The notes: a model not told the origin generated them from the sequence alone. A DNA stretch of 64,000 nt from Saprospirales bacterium (GCA_016719895.1 JADJYG010000006.1:280468-344467); one strand, 5' to 3'. Shown: positions 52,064 through 61,239, counted from the stretch's first letter. Program-made: numbers and translations.

Positions 52064-53044
52064 TCAAAAAAATCTGGGATTGTATATGATTGGGGGCAAT
52101 TTGCCGGTTCCGATCGGCTTGTTGAGGTCATAGCGCAAGAGCAATTCATGACTACCTCTATTGGCCGCTTCCAGGGCTGATACGGGAATGTCAAACGAAT
52201 AAGCCAACGTAGTACGTTCGTTCAATCGCAAACCACCGAACAGCACGAAAGCGTCTCTGGCAGATGAACGCATGCCCCTAAACGAAGCGCCCGCAAAAAT
52301 ATTTTCCCGCCACCGGATAATTGTCGAAATCTCCACTTGTGTAATATTTATGTCACTTTTAAACAAAATACCCGGCTTGACAGCCAGGTTGTCCCCCACG
52401 CCAAATTGGTAGGAAACCGTTCCCAGGAAGTGCTGTACGGGTTGCAACCGGAAGCCGCCGGTATTTCCATCTTCCAGAACCGGTGCAAAAATAGGTTGGG
52501 TAGCCAGGCCAATCGACAAGTCGTTCCATTGAAGGTGCAAACCGGCTTCCACAGCAGGGGTTCCGGCGTTCACCTTGCCTTCGGGTAGCAGCGGGTCGTT
52601 GTGCAAAAAAGTGCCGGCAGGCTCATACAACCCGTCCGGCGCCCGGAGTTTTGCGCCGTCCAGAGCATATTGCAAATAACCGCCGCTCGCCCCTACCGAC
52701 AATTGCAGGTTGCGGCCCAGCTGCAGCTGATAGCTGAAGCTCAACATCGCCTGCGTGGTACGATGTGCCCCAATAATATCATTTTCCACCTTCAGTCCTG
52801 CCCCACTGCTGATCATAAACAACGGCAGGTGGATATTCAGGTGTTGGGTTTCGGGGGCGCCTCGCAAGCTGGACCATTGCTGCCGGTACACACCGGTAGC
52901 CACCAGGGTGTTCTCCAGTCCTGCACAAGCCGGGTTATAGGCATACGGGTTCAGTAAAAACAGGCTGTATTGTGGCGCTTGCTGGGCTTGCAAGGCTGAC
53001 AGGATACCGAATATGAAAAACAAGCGGGTCAATAATTTTCTCAT
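52064..53044 (-). CDS. PorP/SprF family outer-membrane protein
   Basis: A 326-residue outer-membrane protein of the PorP/SprF family, starting MRKLLTRLFFIFGILSALQAQQ (signal peptide), with the family opening PQYSLFLLNPYAYNPACAGLENTLVATGVYRQQW, and repeated strand motifs such as GLHLQWNDLSIGLATQPIFAP and ITQVEISTIIRWRENIFAGASFRG. SprF/PorP proteins are surface barrels needed for presenting adhesins or for T9SS cargo such as SprB. Its ATG overlaps the stop of the DUF255 gene (ATGA), so translation may be coupled. A position next to the gldKLMN cluster supports the T9SS role. Confidence 0.92.
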   Translation of the reverse strand: MRKLLTRLFFIFGILSALQAQQAPQYSLFLLNPYAYNPACAGLENTLVATGVYRQQWSSLRGAPETQHLNIHLPLFMISSGAGLKVENDIIGAHRTTQAMLSFSYQLQLGRNLQLSVGASGGYLQYALDGAKLRAPDGLYEPAGTFLHNDPLLPEGKVNAGTPAVEAGLHLQWNDLSIGLATQPIFAPVLEDGNTGGFRLQPVQHFLGTVSYQFGVGDNLAVKPGILFKSDINITQVEISTIIRWRENIFAGASFRGMRSSARDAFVLFGGLRLNERTTLAYSFDIPVSALEAANRGSHELLLRYDLNKPIGTGKLPPIIYNPRFF

Positions 53045-55149
53045 ATTGAATGCGCGCTACGAATGGAATGGGTTCGGATCGATTGTTCGAAGGCCTCCAG
53101 GGTTTGTACCGGTTTTTGGCACGCGTAATTTTGGCATATATATATTAAGGCGTCGGTCTGGCCGGTTTTGCCGGTCAGCAACGGGTTGCCGCTTTGAGGC
53201 TCGCGGCTCGCAGCCAATACCATGTTCGGCAAAAACCGGCGTTGAATAGCCAGGGCTTTTTCGAAGGCATTTTCGCCCACTACGGCGATTTCGAGGTACG
53301 GATATGTTTCAAACAGCATCGCGCCGGCCCAACGCTCGAAGGACAACGGATAGCGCTCCACGGTGTTTTTCATATTCAGGAGCATCCGGGCAGCGCGTTC
53401 CCGCCATTCCGGCCGGTCGAGCAATAGCCCGAGTCGTTGGAAATTGTGCGCCATGGTGCTGTTGCCCGATGGCGTGGCATTGTCGTACAAATCCCGTTTT
53501 CGCAAAATAATATCCGTCTGATCGCTCGCCGAAAAATAGAACATGGCCGATTCCGTGTCGTGAAAATAACTCAAAACTTGTTCGCTGTATTTTTCTGCCA
53601 GTGTTAAATACCTGGAATTGAATGTAATTTGCCAAATATCCAGCAAGGCGGCAATCAGAAAGGCGTAATCCTCCAAAACAGCGGCATGTTGCATGCGCCC
53701 TCCCTTCCAGGTATGCGCCGGCCGTTGCTGCGCGCCGGCCGTCATCTGCCCCAGGACAAACTCGATATTCCGCACCGCTGCTTCGCGATACGGTTCGTGG
53801 CCGAGCGCCGTAAAAGCCTGGGCGTACGCCGAGCACATCAGGGCGTTCCAGCCCAGGATGACTTTGTCGTCGAGGCTCGGGGCGATTCGCTTCCGGCGTT
53901 CGCGCAGCAGCGTTTCCCGGTTGGCGGCCATCTGTTGTTGGAGCTCTTGCACCGGTATTTGATGGTCTGCGGCAAACGCCTCGAAGCGGTGCTGGCGCCA
54001 AAGGATATTCCGGTGCTCCCAATTGCCAGCTTCCGTCACGCCGTAGAAGGCGCAAAAGAGCGCGCCGTCCTCCCCGAGCAAATCGAGTACTTCCGCTTGG
54101 GTCCACACATAATATTTTCCTTCCTCCCCTTCCGAATCGGCATCTTGTGCGGAGTAAAACCCACCTTCCGGGTGGGTCATTTCCCGCCCGATATACTCCA
54201 GCGTTTCTTCGATAGTTTCGCGGAACAGGCGCGCCTGCGAGCCGGACCCCGGCAGCTGCAGGGAGTCGAGCAGTTTGCAGGCATCTGCCAGCACGGTCAC
54301 CAGAAGGGCATTGTCGTACAGCATTTTTTCGAAATGCGGTACCAGCCACTCCCGGTCGGTGGCATAGCGGGCAAAGCCGCCGCCCAGCTGGTCATAGATG
54401 CCCCCGCGGATCATTTTTTCGAGCGAAAAAAGGGCGTGTTCCAACGCTTCCCCGTCGCCGGTAAACCAATGGTACTGCAGCAAATACTGGATGGCCATGG
54501 TGGAGGGAAATTTTGGCGCGCCGCCGAATCCGCCCGCAGCCCGGTCAAATTGTTCGCGCATGCGCTGTACGACCGTTGCCGCCGATGCGGGTGTGAACGT
54601 TGCTTCCACGGCGATCGCCGGGTCCGAATGGGGCGGATGGAGGAAAATGCGGTCGTTGTTTTGGATATGCGACAGGAGTTTGTCCGCCTGTTCGTATGCC
54701 GTATCGCGTTGGGTTTCCCAGATATTAGCCAGGTGCTGCAACACCTGCAGCCACGACGGCCGGTTGTAGGCCGGGCGCGGCGGAAAATAGGTGCCGGCAA
54801 AAAACGGCTTGCCTTCCGGTGTCAGAAAACAATGGAGCGGCCAGCCGCCGCTGCCGGTGAGGATCTGGCAAGCTTCCATATAGATGGCATCCACATCGGG
54901 GCGTTCCTCCCGGTCCACCTTAATATTGATGTAGCGCTCGTTCATAAAGGCCGCCACGTCGGGGTTTTCGAAGGATTCCCGTTCCATCACGTGGCACCAG
55001 TGGCAGGTGGAATAGCCGATGCTTACCAGGACCGGTTTGTTTTCTGCCCGGGCACGCTCGAATGCCTCCGGCCGCCAGGCGTACCACTCCACCGGGTTGT
55101 GCGCGTGCTGGAGTAAATATGGCGAGTTTTCGTGTTGAAGTCTGTTCAT
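53041..55149 (-). CDS. DUF255 thioredoxin-domain protein (YyaL/SSP411-like)
   Basis: A 702-residue protein with an N-terminal thioredoxin-like DUF255 domain: NRLQHENSPYLLQHAHNPVEWYAW and a CHWC motif (Cys49, Cys52) in GYSTCHWCHVMERESFENP, then LTGSGGWPLHCFLTPEGKPFFAGTYFPP. The rest is a (alpha/alpha)6-barrel-like glycoside hydrolase fold: MIRGGIYDQLGGGFARYATDREWLVPHFEKMLYDNALL and KVILGWNALMCSAYAQAF. These proteins are found in all domains of life and their function is not settled. It is followed by the PorP gene with a four-base overlap and preceded by an MscS gene 23 bases away, so the three may be one transcript. Confidence 0.93.
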   Translation of the reverse strand: MNRLQHENSPYLLQHAHNPVEWYAWRPEAFERARAENKPVLVSIGYSTCHWCHVMERESFENPDVAAFMNERYINIKVDREERPDVDAIYMEACQILTGSGGWPLHCFLTPEGKPFFAGTYFPPRPAYNRPSWLQVLQHLANIWETQRDTAYEQADKLLSHIQNNDRIFLHPPHSDPAIAVEATFTPASAATVVQRMREQFDRAAGGFGGAPKFPSTMAIQYLLQYHWFTGDGEALEHALFSLEKMIRGGIYDQLGGGFARYATDREWLVPHFEKMLYDNALLVTVLADACKLLDSLQLPGSGSQARLFRETIEETLEYIGREMTHPEGGFYSAQDADSEGEEGKYYVWTQAEVLDLLGEDGALFCAFYGVTEAGNWEHRNILWRQHRFEAFAADHQIPVQELQQQMAANRETLLRERRKRIAPSLDDKVILGWNALMCSAYAQAFTALGHEPYREAAVRNIEFVLGQMTAGAQQRPAHTWKGGRMQHAAVLEDYAFLIAALLDIWQITFNSRYLTLAEKYSEQVLSYFHDTESAMFYFSASDQTDIILRKRDLYDNATPSGNSTMAHNFQRLGLLLDRPEWRERAARMLLNMKNTVERYPLSFERWAGAMLFETYPYLEIAVVGENAFEKALAIQRRFLPNMVLAASREPQSGNPLLTGKTGQTDALIYICQNYACQKPVQTLEAFEQSIRTHSIRSAHSI

Positions 55150-55172
55150 GATTTAAAGGAGGCCGCATTAAT

Positions 55173-56084
55173 TTAGGCATGCCCCGGGAAATCCTCCGGT
55201 ATATCGGGTATTTTATCGACAAATTTTTCCCGGCCGCTGATGATTTCGACCAGCCGGCGGATGGTTTTGCGCCGGATAGCGCGTTCCAGCTCCTTATTGG
55301 GCTCTTTTAGGATGTACTGGAATTTGAGAATCACGCCGGACCGGTGTACTTCGGCCACGCGGAGGTAATAGCTGTTTTCTTTGATCAGATCCTGAAATGG
55401 CCGCAACGCTTCGATCAGGATGCGTTCGAGTTCTTCTACCGTCACCAGGTATTTCAGGTCGATCTCAAAATCGATACTAGTGCGTTTGACTTCACGTTTG
55501 GTATAATTGGTGATTTCGGTATTCAGGGCCACGTTGTTGGGGATGTAAATAACATCGTCGTCGTCGTTGATCAGGTGTATATTTTGCAGGGTAATGTCTA
55601 CGATTTTTCCCCGGTGTTGCCCAATACGGATATTGTCGCCGATGCTGAGTTCACCGGAGAACGTGACGATCATGCCGTTAATCATATTGGAGACATAGTC
55701 TTTCGTCAGGAGCACCAGGCCGGCAAAAATGATGGAGAGCGAGGTCAGTACCTCACGAATTTCGATCCGGAACAAGGAAAACAGCCCGACCGTGAGCCCG
55801 ATGACCAAAACGATGGAATAAATATGCCCGATGCCTACGATAAAATTATCCTCGGTCCGCACTTTATGGCGGCGGCGGTAAAACCAGACGATGGTGAACT
55901 GGATAAAGTCGAGCAGGATCAGAAAAATGGCAATACCGGACAGGACCGCGATGTAATAGTTCATCGGTTCGCGGTATTTGCTTTTCAAATTGGCGAGTAA
56001 TGGCACGAGGTCCAATTCGCCGATATTCACCAGGACGAGCAGGACGAGCAAAGCAGCCTTAAAAACAAGAATAAAATATTTCAT
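55173..56084 (-). CDS. small-conductance mechanosensitive channel (MscS family)
   Basis: A 303-residue MscS-type protein. Transmembrane segments appear at about 8-25, 42-60 and 84-103, followed by the pore-forming helix and beta domain with LTKDYVSNMINGMIVTFSGELSIGDNIRIGQHRGKIVDITLQNIHLINDDDDVIYIPNNV, the MscS signature region. The C-terminal cytoplasmic portion is complete. It opens to release solutes in hypo-osmotic shock. The DUF255 gene starts 23 bases after its stop on the same strand, so co-transcription is likely. Nothing unusual is seen. Confidence 0.92.
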   Translation of the reverse strand: MKYFILVFKAALLVLLVLVNIGELDLVPLLANLKSKYREPMNYYIAVLSGIAIFLILLDFIQFTIVWFYRRRHKVRTEDNFIVGIGHIYSIVLVIGLTVGLFSLFRIEIREVLTSLSIIFAGLVLLTKDYVSNMINGMIVTFSGELSIGDNIRIGQHRGKIVDITLQNIHLINDDDDVIYIPNNVALNTEITNYTKREVKRTSIDFEIDLKYLVTVEELERILIEALRPFQDLIKENSYYLRVAEVHRSGVILKFQYILKEPNKELERAIRRKTIRRLVEIISGREKFVDKIPDIPEDFPGHA

Positions 56085-56155
56085 GGCAGAACTGGCTGGC
56101 GCACAAAATAGATAAAAACGACCGGTTTGTCAAAAGCCGGGGCGCTGTACGAATT

Positions 56156-56189
56156 AAAAACGGGCAAATCCGGTGAAGGTTTTGCCCGC
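56156..56189 (-). terminator. intrinsic terminator after alanine dehydrogenase gene
   Basis: On the minus strand CGGGCAAAA pairs with TTTGCCCG (about 56189-56161), followed by TTTTTAATTC. It ends the ald transcript 24 bases after the stop codon. Confidence 0.8.
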
Positions 56190-56212
56190 TGGTATGTTTA
56201 AGCCCTTGTTTT

Positions 56213-57331
56213 TTATTCGGCAATCGCCTCTTCCAGCCGATGGAAGGGCAGGTTGAAGGCCTCGGCTACTCCTTGGTATACTACTTTGCCTTTTACGATA
56301 TTAAGTCCGAGTTTCAGTTCCTGGTTTTCCAGGCAGGCTTTTTCCCAGCCTTTGTTGGCCAGCTGCAGGGCATACGGCAGGGTGGCATTGGTGAGTGCCA
56401 CTGTAGAGGTGAAGGGTACGGCGCCCGGCATATTGGCTACGCAGTAGTGCACCACGTCTTCGATAATATAGATCGGATGGTCGTGCGTGGTGGGGCGGGT
56501 CGTTTCGAAACAGCCACCCTGGTCTACGGCTACATCCACCAGCACGGTACCGGGTCGCATGAGCGCGAGCATGTCGCGGGTAATCAGTTTGGGCGCTTTG
56601 GCGCCCGGGATCAACACGGCGCCCACGATCAGATCGTGGGTTTGGATCAGGCGGCGGATGGTGTATTCATTGGAAAAGAGGGTGGTCACATTTGCTGGCA
56701 TGATATCGCTGAGCTGCCGCAGGCGGGTGAGGCTCACATCCAGGAGGGTCACCTGGGCGCCCAGGCCGGCGGCCATTTTGGCTGCTTGCGTACCCACGAT
56801 ACCGCCGCCCAGCACCAGCACTTTGCCCGGTTCGACGCCTGGCACGCCGCCGAGCAGCACACCGCGGCCTTTTACCGGTTTTTCCAGGTATTTGGCGCCT
56901 TCCTGAATCGCCATCCGGCCGGCTACTTCCGACATTGGGATAAGCAACGGCAACTGGCGGTCCTTGGTCTCGACCGTTTCATAGGCCAGGCAAACCGAGC
57001 CGCTTTTAATCATGGCGTGGGTGAGCTCTTCGCTGGAAGCAAAGTGAAAATAGGTGAAGATCAGCTGGTCGGGCCGGCAGCGGCCGTACTCTTCCGCAAT
57101 AGGTTCTTTCACCTTCATGATCATTTCAGCATTCGCCCAGGTTTCATCGGCGGTGGCCAAAATTTTTGCGCCGGCTTCGATATAATCTTCGTCTTCAAAG
57201 CCGCTGCCCACGCCGGCCGTGCTCTCGACAAATACGGTGTGGCCGCGCTTGGTCAGCTCCAGTGCGCCGGCAGGGGTGAGTGCCACGCGGTTTTCGTTGG
57301 TCTTGATTTCTTTTGGTACGCCGATAATCAT
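56213..57331 (-). CDS. ald: alanine dehydrogenase
   Basis: A 372-residue NAD-dependent L-alanine dehydrogenase that interconverts L-alanine and pyruvate with ammonia. It begins MIIGVPKEIKTNENRVALTPAGALELTKRGH, includes RPDQLIFTYFHFASSEELTHAM (substrate-binding) and AYETVETKDRQLPLLIPMSEVAGRMA, the NAD-binding Rossmann motif VLVLGGGIVGTQAAKMAAGLGAQVTLLD, and GQPLG-equivalent segments DVAVDQGGCFETTRPTTHDHP near the C terminus. Length 372 is normal for the family. It is bounded by terminators on both sides, so it is monocistronic. Confidence 0.96.
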   Translation of the reverse strand: MIIGVPKEIKTNENRVALTPAGALELTKRGHTVFVESTAGVGSGFEDEDYIEAGAKILATADETWANAEMIMKVKEPIAEEYGRCRPDQLIFTYFHFASSEELTHAMIKSGSVCLAYETVETKDRQLPLLIPMSEVAGRMAIQEGAKYLEKPVKGRGVLLGGVPGVEPGKVLVLGGGIVGTQAAKMAAGLGAQVTLLDVSLTRLRQLSDIMPANVTTLFSNEYTIRRLIQTHDLIVGAVLIPGAKAPKLITRDMLALMRPGTVLVDVAVDQGGCFETTRPTTHDHPIYIIEDVVHYCVANMPGAVPFTSTVALTNATLPYALQLANKGWEKACLENQELKLGLNIVKGKVVYQGVAEAFNLPFHRLEEAIAE

Positions 57332-57455
57332 ATGGACGGTTTTGTTTTAATGAGAAAATGGCCCACCGGTTAGGGTGCCTGGTTTTGATCCCGGCAAAGA
57401 TAGAAAGGAATATGGAATACGGCGTGCGGCAAGCGGGAGGAGGTTTTCCCAGAAT

Positions 57456-57484
57456 AAAAAAAAGCGCGTGACGTTTCACGCGCT
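57456..57484 (-). terminator. intrinsic terminator after mqnD
   Basis: On the minus strand AGCGCGTGA pairs with TCACGCGCT around a short loop (57484-57463) followed by TTTTTTTT. It lies about 80 bases after the mqnD stop. Confidence 0.85.
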
Positions 57485-57563
57485 CCGAATTTCTTCAATT
57501 CTAAACAATACTTACACACGTATGGTGTATTTTCCAAAATTGTGCCAGAAATGACAAATTTCC

Positions 57564-58391
57564 TTAATTTATAAAAAAATATTTATTGTAATCGGGAATA
57601 ATTTGTTTCTCCCGGGCAATGCGGAACATTTCCAGGATCGCCGAGCGCCCGGCTGTGCCCAGGTCGGCCGTATATCGGGTTACATACAACCCGATATGCG
57701 CCTGCATGACGGTATCTTCCATGGCTTGGGCGTGGGCGCGGACGAAGGGCATCACGCCGGCGGGGTTTGAAAAAGCGTATTCCACGCTGCGGCGCATTAC
57801 CCGGTTTACTTTTTGGTGTATTTCCGGGGGCAGATCCCGGCGGACAACGATCCCGCCCAGGGGGATTGGCAGGCCGGTGGCGGTTTCCCAGTATTCACCC
57901 AGGTCGATCAGCTTGACCAATCCTTTTTGTGCATAGGTAAACCGGTTTTCATGGATGATCAACCCGGCAGCGGCGTCGCCGCGCAACACGGCATCTTCGA
58001 TATCCGAGAACAACGTTTCCACCTTGTTTTGCGCCTGCGGATAGGCCAGGCTGAACAAAAAGTTGGCCGTGGTCATTTTCCCGGGTATGGCAACCGGGCC
58101 GGCTGCGATCTGCGCGCCGGTCAGGGCTTCCCGGGCGATCAGCAGGGGGCCGCAATGGTTCCCTAAGGCGCTGCCGGCATCCAGCAGCAGGTACCGGTGC
58201 GTCAGGTAGGCAAACGCGTGGTAGCTTAGTTTGGTCACGTCGATATCGCCGGCGAAGGCCCTCCGGTTCAGCGCCTCCACGTCTTCGAGTATTGCCTCGA
58301 AGCGGAGGCCTTCCGTATCCACTTTGCCGTGGATCATAGCGTCGAAGATAAACGTGTCGTTGGGGCAGGGAGAAAAACCAAGGGTAAGCAT
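57564..58391 (-). CDS. mqnD: 1,4-dihydroxy-6-naphthoate synthase (MqnD), futalosine pathway
   Basis: A 275-residue protein starting MLTLGFSPCPNDTFIFDAMI, the SPCPNDTF signature of MqnD. Other family motifs are VTKLSYHAFAYL, LDAGSALGNHCGPLLIA, and ALFSDIEDAVLRGDAAAGLIIHENRFTY. MqnD converts cyclic dehypoxanthine futalosine to 1,4-dihydroxy-6-naphthoate, a late step of menaquinone synthesis by the alternative futalosine route. It is alone here; mqnA, mqnB/C and E are not in the window. The divergent gene at 58542 encodes a pseudouridine synthase. Confidence 0.95.
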   Translation of the reverse strand: MLTLGFSPCPNDTFIFDAMIHGKVDTEGLRFEAILEDVEALNRRAFAGDIDVTKLSYHAFAYLTHRYLLLDAGSALGNHCGPLLIAREALTGAQIAAGPVAIPGKMTTANFLFSLAYPQAQNKVETLFSDIEDAVLRGDAAAGLIIHENRFTYAQKGLVKLIDLGEYWETATGLPIPLGGIVVRRDLPPEIHQKVNRVMRRSVEYAFSNPAGVMPFVRAHAQAMEDTVMQAHIGLYVTRYTADLGTAGRSAILEMFRIAREKQIIPDYNKYFFIN

Positions 58392-58475
58392 GCGTCAAAG
58401 GTAGCGCCCAGTAGCGATGGGCGAAAACCGGGAATATTGTTTGTTCGGCATCGTGCCGTAAATAACGTTCCACTT

Positions 58476-58501
58476 TGGCGGCGGGATAACCGTAGTTTTG
58501 T
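58476..58501 (+). promoter_or_regulatory. putative promoter of the pseudouridine synthase gene
   Basis: TTG at 58476-58478 and TAGTTTTG at 58494-58501, an exact match to TAnnTTTG, with a 15-base spacer that is shorter than usual. Confidence 0.45.
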
Positions 58502-58541
58502 GGTGCGCCGCTTTATCCATTCAGGCTGGCCAGACGCGGAA

Positions 58542-59228
58542 ATGATGCCAAGTATAATCTACGAAGACAACCATTTACTGGCGATAAACAAACCTGCCGG
58601 CTGGTTGGTTCAGGGCGACCGCACCGGCGACCGCACGCTGACCGACTGGGGCAAAACCTATCTGAAAGAAAAATATGCCAAACCCGGCGCCGTATTTTTA
58701 CATCCGGCGCACCGGATCGACCGGCCGGTGAGCGGCGCAGTGTTGTTTGCCCGCACCGATAAGGCCTTGGGGCGGCTGACCAGCGTTTTCCGCAACCGCG
58801 AGGTAGATAAAACCTACCTGGCGCTGGTATTATGGGCGCCGGAACATACGGTGGGCGAACTCCGGCACTTCCTCTTGAAAGACGAAAGCCGGAATGTGGT
58901 GCAGGTATTTGCAATGCCCGTGGCAGGCGCCAAAGAGGCGATTTTACACTACGCATACCTGGGGAAGGCCGGGGCCTTGCATCTCATGGAGATTCATCCG
59001 CTGACCGGGCGCCCGCACCAGATACGGGCACAACTGGCTGCCATGGGACTCCCCATTGCAGGCGACCTGAAGTACGGCGCGTCCGTACCCCTGCCGGACG
59101 CCTCGATCGGCCTGCACAGCCGCCGGTTGGTGCTGGAGCATCCGGTTCGCAAAACGCCGCTGGCACTCACGGCGCCGTTGCCGGAACAGCCCATTTGGCG
59201 AGAGGCGGCGCTGCTGGTAGCGGGATGA
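58542..59228 (+). CDS. RluA-family pseudouridine synthase
   Basis: A 228-residue RNA pseudouridine synthase. The catalytic aspartate is Asp60 in HPAHRIDRPVSGAVLFART (the HRLD motif, here HRID), with the later motifs RNREVDKTYLALV, GRPHQIRAQLAAMGLPIAGDLKYG (the substrate-binding signature) and LHSRRLVLEHPV. The protein is shorter than typical RluD because it lacks an S4 domain. It probably modifies rRNA or tRNA. The frame extends about 70 codons upstream without relation to the family; ATG 58542 or 58545 gives the proper start. Confidence 0.92.
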   Translation: MMPSIIYEDNHLLAINKPAGWLVQGDRTGDRTLTDWGKTYLKEKYAKPGAVFLHPAHRIDRPVSGAVLFARTDKALGRLTSVFRNREVDKTYLALVLWAPEHTVGELRHFLLKDESRNVVQVFAMPVAGAKEAILHYAYLGKAGALHLMEIHPLTGRPHQIRAQLAAMGLPIAGDLKYGASVPLPDASIGLHSRRLVLEHPVRKTPLALTAPLPEQPIWREAALLVAG

Positions 59229-59238
59229 GTGTTCGGAA

Positions 59239-59274
59239 TAAAAAAGCCTCTCCGATGACTGACACCGGGAGGCT
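59239..59274 (-). terminator. intrinsic terminator after the S24 repressor gene
   Basis: On the minus strand AGCCTCCCGG pairs with the TCGGAGAGGCT side (59274-59246) and is followed by TTTTTTATT. It lies 86 bases after the repressor stop and could also help to end the pseudouridine synthase transcript from the other strand. Confidence 0.75.
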
Positions 59275-59359
59275 CCGAAAACAATAAACAGCAGGATATT
59301 CTTGAATTGGTGGAATCAGGGCGGGTTATGACAGGAGGGGCAGGTTTGACAGGCCGGCT

Positions 59360-60094
59360 TTATACATTGCTGATTTTCCGCACCACCTTGTACAAGCGGG
59401 TGGTTTCGTTTACTTCTTCCTCGAAGGGATCGTGGTCGAAATAGTTGGCGGAAATCAGTTTGAAGCGGACCACGCGACCGCGGTTGTTGTAACTTTTCTG
59501 TATGTATTTTACCCAAACGTTGCCGCTGCTGCGCACGGCGTAGATTTCGTTGTCGCGGATATCATTCAGATTTTCGATGGAGCGGCAGACGACGATATCG
59601 CCGTGTTTGATAACCGGCTCCATCGAATTCCCTTCGATCTGGAAAGCGACCAGGCCGGAGCCGCCCACACCGGGAATGGAGAAATAGGTATTGTCTTCTG
59701 CGCTTTCGGCGCCCAGGGTGCTGCCGGCGAACGCCCGGATGGTGGTGAACAGGATATTGCCTTCGCCGGCGGAGTAAAACTTTTCGCCTGTCAGGACCTC
59801 GCCGGGCGCTTCGAAGCCGAAGGGGTTGCCGATGCCATGGAGCAACCAGGCTTCGTTGATATCGAAGGCGCGGCAGAAGGATTGGGCCTGCCCGTAATCA
59901 ACCACGCGTTTGCTGTCGGGGTTTAAAAAAGCGCGGATAATGTGCCCATAGGCCTTATTGCCCAGCACTTTTTCCGCCACATCGCCTACTCCCTTGCCAC
60001 CCCGGTCATTTTTGACAATTGCTCCGCGGTCTTCAAGCAACTTAAAGGCTTGAACAAAACGCTCGTTTAACTGAATGCGATCTTCTTTAATCAT
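59360..60094 (-). CDS. LexA-like S24 repressor with helix-turn-helix
   Basis: A 244-residue regulator: N-terminal helix-turn-helix (LNERFVQAFKLLEDRGAIVKNDRGGKGVGDVAEKVLGNKAYGHIIRAFL), a linker and a C-terminal S24 peptidase-like domain with the nucleophile serine in FQIEGNSMEPVIKHGDIVVC and the partner lysine in SGNVWVKYIQK. A possible cleavage point is the AG in RAFAGSTLG. Such proteins are phage-repressor-like or LexA-like. Its promoter faces that of the ParA gene over a 352-bp divergent region, so it may regulate that pair or itself. Two upstream in-frame ATGs (60208, 60133) give longer forms; ATG 60094 directly precedes the conserved region. Confidence 0.82.
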   Translation of the reverse strand: MIKEDRIQLNERFVQAFKLLEDRGAIVKNDRGGKGVGDVAEKVLGNKAYGHIIRAFLNPDSKRVVDYGQAQSFCRAFDINEAWLLHGIGNPFGFEAPGEVLTGEKFYSAGEGNILFTTIRAFAGSTLGAESAEDNTYFSIPGVGGSGLVAFQIEGNSMEPVIKHGDIVVCRSIENLNDIRDNEIYAVRSSGNVWVKYIQKSYNNRGRVVRFKLISANYFDHDPFEEEVNETTRLYKVVRKISNV

Positions 60095-60177
60095 ACGGCC
60101 TGAATTTTTCTGAAAAAGCGGTTTTTCGATCATGCTAACCGGCTGCCTGCCTGGCAGCCTTTTGTCGTTTGACCCTG

Positions 60178-60208
60178 CAAACTTAAAACAATTGGTTTTT
60201 AAAAACAA
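60178..60208 (-). promoter_or_regulatory. putative promoter of the S24 repressor gene, with leader hairpin
   Basis: On the minus strand TTG (60208-60206), 20-base spacer, TAAGTTTG (60185-60178). The predicted transcript then contains a GGCTGCC/GGCAGCC hairpin at 60141-60159, about 45 bases before the ATG at 60094. Confidence 0.6.
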
Positions 60209-60378
60209 AAAATGTCAAAGATTTTTTTTACATCTTTCGCAAAAAAATACAGCCGCTTTTCTTTTTACCTGCAAATCAATTACTTGGAAACAAGCCGAAT
60301 TCCGGATTTTCCAAACACAAATCGTCGGGAACTTGACGCTGCGTACAATTGAACACTTTTTCGTTTCACTTTTTATCG

Positions 60379-60427
60379 TACATTTGTTGCCGGGAAAGTA
60401 TTATGTGAAGGCTCCCGCGTTGCGGGA
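60379..60427 (+). promoter_or_regulatory. putative parA promoter box and leader hairpin
   Basis: TACATTTG at 60379-60386 matches TAnnTTTG. The following leader contains a TCCCGC/GCGGGA stem at 60413-60427 with a GTT loop, 20 bases before the ATG, followed by a T7 run: the form of an attenuator or of a small operator. Confidence 0.5.
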
Positions 60428-60446
60428 ACACCTTTTTTTGTTTTAT

Positions 60447-61235
60447 ATGGGTATAGTCGTTTCTCTTCTCAATCACAAAGGTGGCGTAGGTAAAACCACC
60501 AGCGCAATTAACATAGGCGCCGGCCTGGTCGAACTCGGCAAAAAAATTTTGCTGGTCGACCTGGATCCACAGGCCAACCTGACCATCTCGCTCGGTATTC
60601 CACGGCAAAAATTTACCATCTACGAGGCCATGCGCGGCGAAGGCGAGCTGGCGCCGTACACGCATAAGCCAAACCTGGACGTCATCACGTCGTCGCTCGA
60701 CCTGTCGGGCGCGGAAATGGAGCTGATCAACGAGGCCGGCCGCGAATTCATTTTGCGGGAGTTGATCAGCCAGTTGCAGGACGATTATGATTATGTGATC
60801 ATCGATTGCCCGCCGTCGCTGGGGCTGCTCACGCTGAACGCCCTCACCAGCAGCCGCTTTGTGCTTATCCCGTTGCAAACGGAGTTTCTGGCGGTGCAGG
60901 GGCTGGCCAAGATCAAGCAGGTGATCGACAAGGTAAAATTCCGGCTCAACAAACAAGTGGAAATGGCCGGCGTGATCGCCACGATGTACGACAACCGCCG
61001 TGTGCTCAACCGCGACGTCGTGGAGATTATTCATAAATACTTCGGCGACAAGGTGTTCAATACCTATATCCGCGACAATATCGCGCTGGCGGAAGCGCCC
61101 GCCCAACGCAAGGACATCTTTGATTACAGCCCTAAATCGCCCGGCGCACAGGATTATCTCGATCTGTGCCGCGAATTGTTGGGGCGTATTGAAAATATCT
61201 CGGCCCCTGCAGCCCAACAAGAACAGGAAGTCTGA
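60447..61235 (+). CDS. parA: ParA/Soj-family ATPase
   Basis: A 262-residue ParA-type ATPase with the deviant Walker A motif KGGVGKTT (residues 11-18), LLVDLDPQANLTISLGI (Walker A'), VIIDCPPSLGLLTLNAL (Walker B) and the terminal FDYSPKSPGAQDYLDLCRELL. ParA proteins move DNA or large complexes along the nucleoid, driven by ATP. A standard ParB is not next to it; the next gene, four bases after its stop, is a small protein with a ribbon-helix-helix-like C terminus. The start is the ATG in good position after the promoter box; a longer upstream frame has no match. Confidence 0.92.
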   Translation: MGIVVSLLNHKGGVGKTTSAINIGAGLVELGKKILLVDLDPQANLTISLGIPRQKFTIYEAMRGEGELAPYTHKPNLDVITSSLDLSGAEMELINEAGREFILRELISQLQDDYDYVIIDCPPSLGLLTLNALTSSRFVLIPLQTEFLAVQGLAKIKQVIDKVKFRLNKQVEMAGVIATMYDNRRVLNRDVVEIIHKYFGDKVFNTYIRDNIALAEAPAQRKDIFDYSPKSPGAQDYLDLCRELLGRIENISAPAAQQEQEV

Positions 61236-61239
61236 ACCC

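Noticed and set aside
52064..53044. PorP-like protein called SprF with certainty
   Set aside because: The PorP/SprF family has many paralogues and the neighbouring sprB-type adhesin is not present, so only the family name is given.
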